A stretch of DNA of 25,979 bases from Zygophlyctis sp. KS116 (Eukaryota > Chytridiomycota), in contig BAAFSQ010000137.1 in the NCBI GenBank assembly GCA_054661495.1, forward strand, positions 1-25,979, written 5' to 3'. The notes beneath the pieces were generated by a model. It had not been told where the DNA came from. It searched no databases and saw only the letters and a list, made by a program, of their open reading frames with translations. Numbering within the stretch: position 1 is the stretch's first letter; every line of letters begins with the position of its first letter. Shown here one piece after another: positions 17,263 to 24,642 of the stretch. The translations under genes and the position numbers were made by a program.

Positions 17263-17664
17263 GAACCTTAAAAGCGGTAGCTGCCGCAATAAATTCTTTA
17301 CCTTTTTCTAAAACGTATTCTAAAGCCTCCATGTGATGGAATCGGTTTAATGGAAAAAGATATGTAGCTTCTGATACTTACACAACTTTTTTGGAACTTT
17401 TAGCCGAGCCTGTATTCAAGGAAAATGAAGAAATTCCGGACCTTATAAAAGATAGATGGGCCTTCTTACACACAGAGTCAATGGGATTTGCTTATTTCCT
17501 AGATCCTAGAAAGCTTGGCGGTAGGAAGATGGTTGGAGATGATAAAAAAGTACGGGAAGTCAACGAAAAGAATATTTGAAGAAGACTTTGGATGATGTCG
17601 AGCCTAAAGACATTGATGCAGAGGTCAGTTCATTTATTCAATATTGGTGCTATTTCAAGAATAC
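17263..17664 (+). mobile_element. hAT transposase middle part
   Basis: The frame reads NGKRYVASDTYTTFLELLAE, then IPDLIKDRWAFLHTESMGFA, YFLDPRK, and, after a stop near 17578, LDDVEPKDIDAEVSSFIQYW. hAT transposases carry '(R)W..L.....AYFLDP' followed by an acidic stretch and 'E...F..Y' ahead of the dimerisation domain, so the order fits. It starts after copia 2 and ends at a telomere-like motif, where a gypsy fossil takes over. It is probably part of the gene begun at 15634. Confidence 0.65.
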
Positions 17665-17675
17665 GGTTAGGGTTA
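17665..17675 (+). repeat. Telomere-like motif at the hAT/gypsy border
   Basis: GGTTAGGGTTA, 11 nt. To the left is hAT coding sequence (VSSFIQYW) and to the right is gypsy protease-type sequence (VPIILGAPWF) within a few codons. Confidence 0.7.
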
Positions 17676-19755
17676 TTTTTAGTAGCGGCTGTACATGTAC
17701 CCATAATTTTAGGAGCACCGTGGTTCAGTTCAATATCTATTACTAATCTTACTTGGAAAGACAAAATTTTAAAATTCACTGATCTGAAAACAGAAGAATC
17801 TTTTTTGCTTCTCTTGAAGTTGTAGATATTTCGTATGTGGAATTCGAAGAACAGTTGGATAAGAATGAATTTGAGGAATGTGGGATTATAGATCTTTGTT
17901 CCTTTGAAGAGCCCAGCCGCGAGGAATCTCAAGAAATTAATGATCCCGAAACTAAATGTAGATTGAAAGCTCTTTTAAAAGAATACGAGGATATATTTGA
18001 AAAACCTAAAGAGCCGCCTCCCTCACGACCAGAGGATCATGCTATAAATCTTTTAAATAATTCAAATATACCTCTGGTTCGAGGAATCGGACGATTATTT
18101 GAAGCACAGCTTACTATATTAAAAAAGAAAATCAAGGAAATGTCGGAGAGTGGGTTTATCAGACCAAGCAATAGTCCTTTCGGTGCTTCTGTGTTATTTG
18201 CCAAAAAAACCAGATGGGTCATACCGAATGTGCGTCGATTATAGTGGCCTAAATGATATAACATTAAAAGATAAATCTCCTTTACCGCATTTGGGGGAAT
18301 TAAGAGATAGGGTGGCCGGATCTAAGTTGTTTAGTTCAATGGACTTACGGGACGGGTTTTACAATATCCTTGTTAAGGAAGAAGCTAGGTAAAAGACGGC
18401 CTTTAGTACTAGATATGGACAATTTGAGTTTAATGTCTTACCTATGGGGCGAACGAATTCTCCTGCTACTATGCAGGCCACTATGAACAGAATCTTTGGC
18501 CTTTATTATGTTATTTGGCAGCTGGTGTACCTGGACGACCTCTTTGTATATTCAATGGATATTACCACTCATTCGGAGTATCTTCGAAAATTGTTTTAAT
18601 TAATGCGACGGCATAGACTATATTTAAAGCAAGAAAAATGTAAATTCCTGATGCGCTCGGTTCGGTTCTGTGGGCACATCATATCTGCAAGAGGATTTGG
18701 GTTAAATATTGACAAGCTGCCGGCGTAAGACCAATCTCCTCCTTCTTCTAGCAAAGAGGTACAACGATTTTTGGGATAAGTAAATTGGTTTAGAGCGTTT
18801 ATACCAAATTGTTTTGTCCAATCTGGTGCGAAAAGATGTAGTGTTCACTTGGGGGAGAAAGGAGGCCAAATCATTTGAAGAGCTACTCAAATCATTGCAC
18901 GAGGCTCCAATTCTGGGTCACTTTGACCCTAAAAAACAAACTTATCTTTATACCGATGCCTCCCACTTTGCTCGTGGGGGATGGATTGGTCAGGAAAACA
19001 AGTCAGGTGCTATTCAGACCATTGTTTTTTACTTACGAAAGATGAACGAGCATGAAATCAAGTACCCAGTTCACGAGCAAGAATTATTAGCCATTATAAC
19101 AATGATAGATCATCATGGGGTATGTCTCTCACAAGAAGCAATTGTGAAGAATGATCTTGGTGTGGCTACAGTCGCAACCGTTCTTTTCCAGTCGACAAGT
19201 GAGATGGATTATGAAGCTCTAGGAATTTAACTTAAAAATTGAATATTTGCCAGGAAAGCTCAATAATGTTGCAGATTATCACAGCCAAGTTTAGCTCCAA
19301 AATGTCATATCTGCCAAAGCAACATTCAAGACTTTTAGCCTTCTAATGCGGGAACAGACGAGTTCACACTTTCTCGAAACGCCTCAGGAGATATTTGTTT
19401 AGTAGATTTATCGGATGAACCCAAGGCAAAAGAGCATTTAATCTCCTCGTTTCATGATAAAAGACATGCGGGAATTGATGCTACAACGAAGAGTCTAGCC
19501 CGATTTTATTCTTGGCCTAATTTCAAATCTACTGTTGAAGAGTCTATCAAAACTTGCGATATCTCTCAGAGGTTTAAAGGCCTTAATACAAAAGCCCATG
19601 GTTTGCTTCAATCTATTCCGATTCCCCATCTGAGATTTTCTTGTATTGGGATGGACTGGTTCTTTCCGCCTAAAGCACTCAATGGGAAAGATTGTGTGAT
19701 GATCATTGTCGATTATCTAACAAAATATTTTAACTCATTCCGTGTTCTGCGAGAG
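17676..19755 (+). mobile_element. Ty3/gypsy fossil inside a hAT gene
   Basis: The order is that of Ty3/gypsy Pol: protease end (VPIILGAPWF near 17700), RT from about 17940 (EYEDIFEKPKEPPPSRP, ESGFIRPSNSPFGAS, MCVDYSGLNDITL, then LVYLDDL near 18530), RNase H (TYLYTDASH near 18950, then HEQELLAI), the integrase zinc-binding part (about 19440-19570) and the start of the integrase core (CIGMDWF near 19640). It is badly broken, with perhaps eight or more breaks, and no LTRs were found. It lies between the middle and C-terminal parts of a hAT gene. The decay suggests an old insertion. Confidence 0.88.
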
Positions 19756-19759
19756 AAGA

Positions 19760-20063
19760 GACGTGGTCGGTATTACTTGCTGACCAATTTCCTAGACTTT
19801 ACCGACTTGCGATACGGCTGTTTTCAATGCCGACCTCATCAGCTGCAAGCGAAAGAGCTTGGAGTGTCTTTAGTTTTATTCACTCAAAAAAAAAATGCAG
19901 ATTATTGAACGATACAGTAATGGAATTAGCCAAAGTTTATGTCAACACATCCATTTCTAAGATGGAAAATGCGAAGAAAAAGAACATGAGAGCCATTGAC
20001 TATTTTAAGGAGAATTTGAAAGTAAACGATGATAATTTTGAAACAGAAGAGGAAGAATATTGA
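19760..20063 (+). mobile_element. hAT transposase C-terminal dimerisation domain
   Basis: The frame reads FPRLYRLAIRLFSMPTSSAA, then SERAWSVFSFIHSKKKCRLL and a helical, acidic end that stops at 20061-20063. 'FP.L...A...F..P.SSA.SER..S' is the hallmark of the hAT C-terminal dimerisation region. It starts where the gypsy fossil ends and is on the same strand as the hAT pieces at 15634 and 17263, so the three are best explained as one transposase gene with two retroelement fossils in it. Palindromic CTACAG sequences follow downstream and may be its terminus. Confidence 0.8.
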
Positions 20064-20099
20064 AATTATCTAAAAATAAAGAAATATTTACCTGGAAAG

Positions 20100-20180
20100 T
20101 ACAGTGGACCTTAGCTACAGTGTACTACATTATACTTACCTACAGTACTGTATGAAGAAAACTCACTGTAGCTACAGCGC
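20100..20180 (+). repeat. Palindrome cluster downstream of the hAT gene
   Basis: Contains the perfect palindromes TACAGTACTGTA (20141-20152) and CTGTAGCTACAG (20166-20177), plus two more AGCTACAG/CCTACAG copies. Short repeated motifs in both orientations near an end are usual subterminal transposase sites in hAT elements. The exact terminus was not found. Confidence 0.5.
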
Positions 20181-20760
20181 CGCATCCTAGATAGAACCCG
20201 CGTTCATTTTTGGTACATAGTCTGTCGCGTACTGCTCTAGGTTCGGACATAACAAGAACCGATAGGTCCATAAAATATTTAGCAGGCGTCTTAATATCGG
20301 CAATTTTAATAGGTTTCTCCTTACTTGAATCCGATATACTAGACGTAGCTATGACATATTCTTCCACGTGTTTAAGCAATTCTTCTTGATAAACGCTGAG
20401 AGTTTTAAAATCGTTGGGTTTAACTCCTCCGATTTATCTTTATAGTTTATTGTATCGTTTGCGAAATTCGATTTTATGAAAGTCTTATTTCTTGCAACAA
20501 AGCCATCCATATATTTCCGAGCAAGTCTTTTGCGGTATACCCTGTCTCAACTTGAAAACTTCGAAAAGTATAATAATATTATCTTAGATCTCCTAAAGTA
20601 GTTTCTGCCTGTACTATTTATTCAAGCTTCCTAATCGCGTCAAGACGCTGATTAGTTCCTCGAAAGACTCGAAGTCTTCAGATACAAAAATTAGTAGAGT
20701 CCAAATATTTTAAGAAGTCACCAGACGCCTTAGAGTACATAAATGGATATTTCATATTGG
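20140..20760 (-). pseudogene. Unidentified degenerate coding region
   Basis: A minus ORF (20140-20379) gives MLKHVEEYVIATSSISDSSK and KTPAKYFMDLSVLVMSEPRA. Upstream on the same strand other coding-like pieces are seen (RSFQVETGYTAKDLLGNIWM near 20530; YPFMYSKASGDFLKYLDSTN near 20720), interrupted many times. It may be a retroelement Gag or a host gene relic; I recognise no domain. It fills the gap between the hAT gene and the copia fossil at 20889. Confidence 0.3.
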
Positions 20761-20888
20761 CATAGCAAGAATTGGGACGATTTAATTCATTTAAGGGTAT
20801 CTGCACTCGGTGACCCCTAAATCCTAACTCAAAAGCGTGTTTGGTTTAATTCAGGGACGCATATTTTTCCATCACCACTCGAGAAATG

Positions 20889-22350
20889 ATTTCAGCTATG
20901 ACTGAAACTCTTGAAAACCCAAAAACTCTGTTAATTCCTAGTGACTTTGAAAAACTAGCTAAACAGAGTAACTATACTCGTTGAAAACTCCATCTTATTG
21001 ATTTATTACAACATCATGATGAATGGGATGGGGTAATTGACGCTCCTAGGTTTTTTAGTAACCCTAACTTCTAACCTGCTCTACAATTACTAAGTCTAAC
21101 TGTTGATTATTCAGTCAAAAATTTCTATTTGTAAATTGTTGCTCGACCCTTTACTTCAATATCTATGTGGAACGCCTTGAAAGCTTCCCTTGAACCAGAT
21201 TCTCTTCTGTTGAAAACTCAGTTACTTACTGAGATTGTCAATTTTACTCTTAAACTGAACTCTAATTCTGAAGAATCGCTGATAAAATTGACAAAACTTA
21301 TGTCTTCTTTCAATGCCCTCACTTGTAAAGGTTTCTCAGGCTCAGAGTTGTCTCTTATGCTGTTATATACTAAAATCTCTTTTGTTTTACAGGTGTGTCT
21401 TTAAATCCAGAGGTAGATCTTATACACTAAATAAATGTTTTGGATGTAATCCACATTTACGTCATGTGTGCTATCATTGTAAAGAAGCTGGTCAAAAAGA
21501 ATTTAATCACGTCTTTGGTTTCAAATGCACTAATAAAACGGTTGCAGTTTACCCGTTTATATCTGACAGAACAAACTGGTATCTCGACTCAGGTTGCCCT
21601 CAACATATGTCTCCTAGCACTAATAGCAGACCTAGCTGTGTTTCAATAACCACCGCGAGTGGCCATAGCAATCTACTGGAACTGGGACAGTTAAATTAAG
21701 ACATTAAGAAATAATTGATACTCTCTTTTGTCCACCCTCAGTACCAAATCTTTTGTCGGTCAGCCGCTTAGCTATAAAGAACTTTATTACTATCTTTGAT
21801 AACTCGGGATCTATCACAGTACCAAAGAATACGGATGCTGTTAAGTTTATCAACCAGTTAAGATCTCAATCTACTATCAACTCTACGCTAAATGATGGAT
21901 TATACAAAGTATCTCAGGGAAATACAAGTGCATTTATTTCAAAAACTTGGATAGAAGCCCATTAAATGTTTGGCCATAGACACTTTGAAGATCTCCCACG
22001 TATTGCCAAACTTTTTCACTGACGCTAAACCTACTATTTGTGACTGTTGTGCGCAAGGGGAAATGATTCGTGGCAATATTCCACGTTTAAATGTTAATAA
22101 TTTATCTGTATTGCCTGGACAAATCTTGGAGGGAGATTATCAAGGGCCTTTTCCGCTAACTTCATACAATAAAACAAATAGCAATATTAAATTTGTTGAT
22201 GTTGGATAAAAGTATATTTTTATGAAATGTCTTAATGGCAAGACCTCTCATGATATTGCTAAATTCTTTAGCAAAATTTATCATCAATTGCAAACGCAGC
22301 ACAATATTGCCATCAAGGTTGTTAGAACTGATAATGGATCTGAATTAAAA
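20889..22350 (+). mobile_element. Ty1/copia fossil (copia 4), same family as copia 1
   Basis: It begins with a Gag-like start (TETLENPKTLLIPSDFEKLA) and continues through the Gag body (about 21160-21390), a Cys-rich segment (KCFGCNPHLRHVCYHCKEAG near 21440), protease (WYLDSG near 21580), pre-integrase (CDCCAQGE near 22040) and the first half of the integrase core (about 22120-22350, VVRTDNGSEL). The Cys-rich to integrase part matches copia 1 closely in order and residues. Several breaks are present, about half a dozen. It ends against the hAT gene at 22351 and has no LTR in view. Copia 1 lacks the Gag part, so the two fossils cover different parts of one family. Confidence 0.88.
21059..21068 (+). 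repeat. Telomere-like motif inside copia 4
   Basis: TAACCCTAAC, 10 nt, within the Gag part of the copia 4 fossil. Confidence 0.6.
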
Positions 22351-22358
22351 GGGTTAGG
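22351..22358 (+). repeat. Telomere-like motif at the copia 4/hAT border
   Basis: GGGTTAGG directly follows the last recognisable copia integrase codons, and the leader of a hAT gene starts after it. Confidence 0.6.
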
Positions 22359-22385
22359 ATTGATATATGTCGTCAGTTTTTTAAG

Positions 22386-23279
22386 ATGTCTACAAAGGAA
22401 CACTATTGGGATTGTAAACTATGTACAGATGAAAAAGGAAACTCTGTCAGAGCATTTAAGCTAACAAAAAACTCAGGATGGTCAAATCTATTTACACATT
22501 TACGGAATTCACACAAGGACTATGAAAAATTACTCAAATCAAATAAAGAGAAACATTTCTCTTCTTTTATTATTCCACAAAAGGTTCTAATACGTTTTCT
22601 TGGATTGAATTAATTGTAACCAAAAACCTTCCCCTCAGCTTTGTTGATTATCATCTGGTTAGAAAAGCAGTACATTTTGATAAGACCAGAAGAAGACATT
22701 TTGAAGAAAATAGAGACACTAATGTCTAAACTCTCAACTATTAAAAGGGCGGCGAAATTAAGGAGATTTACTAAGCTTCTACCACTAAAAAGAAATGTGA
22801 CTAGATGGTCGTCGACGGATATGATGGTGAAAAGATATTTTCAAATCAGAGAGTATTTAGATACTCGAGATTCAGAACTAAAACTATGGGTTCCAGATCT
22901 CTATGAAGAGAAAGCACTTAAAGAATTGGAAACAAAATTAAAGGACATTGAATCGGTTACTTTGAAATTACAAGAAGAAGACATTGATATGCTTTCAGTC
23001 AGAAAGCTCTTTGATGCTTTAATTAAAAGGTTTCCTGTAATGGCACAATATCTTTCCCCCACAGCAGATATTGTGCATTATCAGGCTTTTGAATCAGGAG
23101 TTTGCAAGATTTTGGTAGTAGAGGAATCATTGGACAATTCTAAATAAAAAGCTCTTGAAAATTTCAAAATTGTAGAAAAAAATTGTTATTTGGAAATACT
23201 ACTTTTCTTAAAATTTAATCGAGAACTGTGGGATGAAAAGCTTCTCGCCATATCTTATAATGAAGAAAGTTCGAAATAA
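22386..23279 (+). mobile_element. Internally deleted hAT transposase gene
   Basis: ATG 22386 starts a BED finger (YWDCKLC, then GWSNLFTHLRNSHKDYEKLL). After a frameshift near 22575 the frame gives SNTFSWIELIVTKNLPLSFV, the hAT 'W..WIV..NLP..F' block. The protein then jumps, near 22680, to a C-terminal segment: KLRRFTKLLPLKRNVTRWSS, DMMVKRYF, RKLFDALIKRFPVMAQYL, ending near 23279 after further stops. The block with the first catalytic Asp (FDGWS), present in the minus-strand hAT piece at 24149-24480, is missing, so this is an internally deleted, inactive copy. Its left end abuts copia 4. Confidence 0.75.
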
Positions 23280-23301
23280 GTAGAAATTGGGCTATTTTAA
23301 A

Positions 23302-23324
23302 GCAATAAATCAATAATTTATTGC
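23302..23324 (+). repeat. AT-rich hairpin after the hAT gene
   Basis: GCAATAAAT (23302-23310) and ATTTATTGC (23316-23324) are perfect 9-bp arms around 5 nt, flanked on both sides by GCTATTTTA-type sequence. It may be a 3'-end signal or subterminal site. Confidence 0.5.
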
Positions 23325-23355
23325 GCTATTTTATCAATTGCAATCCTCCTTATCC

Positions 23356-23463
23356 TTGACCATAGTAGCAGACACTGCAACTAAGGATGGTCAATCACCA
23401 TAATCATAATCACTTCTTAATTAATCACGTTTAATCACTTTTAATCACATTAATCATAATCAC
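23356..23463 (+). repeat. hAT-like terminus with TAATCAC subterminal array
   Basis: TTGACCAT (23356-23363) and ATGGTCAA (23387-23394) form an inverted pair. The second lies in CTAAGGATGGTCAATCAC, a start resembling the 'AGGGATGG.CAATC' ends of Ac-type hAT elements. Then at least seven TAATCA/TAATCAC motifs follow within 65 bp (23401-23463), as in hAT subterminal arrays. Confidence 0.5.
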
Positions 23464-23519
23464 CTGTTAAGCTGCAAACAATTGAAAGTCAATTCAAAAC
23501 AGCTTTTCAATTTTACAAA

Positions 23520-23772
23520 GACAAGAACAAGATGTCTTTAGAAGTAAACAATACAGCCGTTGCGTTACCTTTGGGAAATTCATCTACAAAGGACTCAAGA
23601 GGTAGTGCAACGTAATTTCTTAATTTAGATATTTCAGTTTACAGCCTTTAGATGCTTTATTAGGACCTGAAGCAGTTTTGCATTTTGGAAATCTAAAGAA
23701 TTCGACTTTCCCATTTTGTCTGCTATGGCTCAAAACTATCTAACGGTTCAAGCTTCAAGTGTACATGCACTG
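23520..23772 (+). mobile_element. hAT C-terminal remnant
   Basis: Near 23683 the frame reads FWKSKEFDFPILSAMAQNYL and then TVQASSV, matching the hAT dimerisation start 'WWK.....FP.LS.MA..YL.V.ASSV'. Upstream, in another frame, DALLGPEAV leads into it, so there is at least one frameshift. It stops exactly at the CAGGGG terminus at 23773, which suggests that a second hAT inserted into it; the 8 bp before the terminus are ATGCACTG. Confidence 0.6.
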
Positions 23773-23850
23773 CAGGGGTTCCGAAAAAATAATTGCGATA
23801 AAAATAATTGCAATAATTATTGCCACAATTATTTTTACTAAAAAAATTCG
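23773..23850 (+). repeat. hAT-like terminal sequence, copy 2, with palindromic subterminus
   Basis: CAGGGGTTCCGAAAAAAT (23773-23790) equals 13277-13294. After it come AATTGC/GCAATT motifs in both orientations (ATAATTGCAATAATTATTGC), a short self-complementary AT-rich block. It is likely the left end of the hAT copy whose transposase piece lies on the minus strand at 24149-24480. Confidence 0.6.
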
Positions 23851-24148
23851 CGTCTGCCGCGTCATGGACACTTACGTCACTGATTTTGAGAAAAATAACC
23901 TAAGTTATTTGAAGTAAAAGTTTTAATAACTATGGTTATGTTTCTCAAATTCTGCATCAGCGTAGTTATTAGAACCATTAGTTTGACCCCTTTACCAAAA
24001 GACTTGAAAAATCAAATTGAGGCGAGACAAATGTAAAATCAAATTATTTATGTTTATTAGTTATTAGAAAGATCAAATTAAGACAGAACAGAATTTCCTC
24101 TCTTAACGATGCAGGATCAAAACCGAAGCAGCCTTAGCTCTGCTGTTC

Positions 24149-24480
24149 CTACCTTTCATCAAGTAAGGGAGTAAAAGCAAGTAAGTGCTGCTTTGTGATT
24201 TCTTTAGCTGAACTAAATACTGCAAAAATTCCAATAAAATGGGTTGAATCTTCTGACCAACCATCAAAAATGATGGCGAATTTCTCAGGCAAATCATCCT
24301 TGATTCGATTCTCTACTTGTAGAACTAATAACTCCATATACTTCATGAGAGTTTCAACACTGATTGGCTTTAATTTTGTATACTTTTTTGTGCATTCATC
24401 TTCGCAGAAACTGAATGGCAAATTTTTTGCTACAATCCAATCAATCCATCCATATATGTTACTCGATTTGGAATCAATAA
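24149..24480 (-). mobile_element. hAT transposase N-terminal to catalytic part
   Basis: The minus strand reads SNIYGWIDWIVAKNLPFSFC, CTKKYTKLKPISVETLMKYM, then LPEKFAIIFDGWSEDSTHFI and GIFAVFSS, ending in LAFTPLLDER at a stop. 'FDGWS..S.H..(G/A)IFA' carries the first catalytic Asp of hAT transposases. The BED finger and everything after LLDER are missing or broken. It is the region lost from the plus-strand hAT at 22386, but lies in opposite orientation, so the two are separate copies of related elements. Confidence 0.75.
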
Positions 24481-24484
24481 ATGA

Positions 24485-24502
24485 GGTTAGTACTAACCCT
24501 AA
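24485..24502 (+). repeat. Palindrome plus telomere-like motif at the hAT edge
   Basis: GGTTAGTACTAACC (24485-24498) is a perfect 14-bp palindrome that runs into CTAACCCTAA (24493-24502). It lies at the upstream edge of the minus-strand hAT coding sequence. Confidence 0.65.
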
Positions 24503-24547
24503 GAATTTTGAAAAATAAATAATTAGAGATTATTAACTATACGCTTA

Positions 24548-24577
24548 GGTGGTGTCAGACGCGTCCATGGAGCCACC
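24548..24577 (+). repeat. GC-rich hairpin upstream of the Crypton gene
   Basis: GGTGG (24548-24552) pairs with CCACC (24573-24577), with the palindrome GACGCGTC (24558-24565) in the loop. It lies about 70 bp before the start codon at 24643 and may belong to the 5' end or promoter of the element; an A/T-rich GAATAAAACC follows at about 24589. Confidence 0.4.
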
Positions 24578-24642
24578 CCTTGACTCGGTGAATAAAACCC
24601 TTAAAGCAAACTCGCGTCAACTTCGTATCTTTTTCAAGTCCA

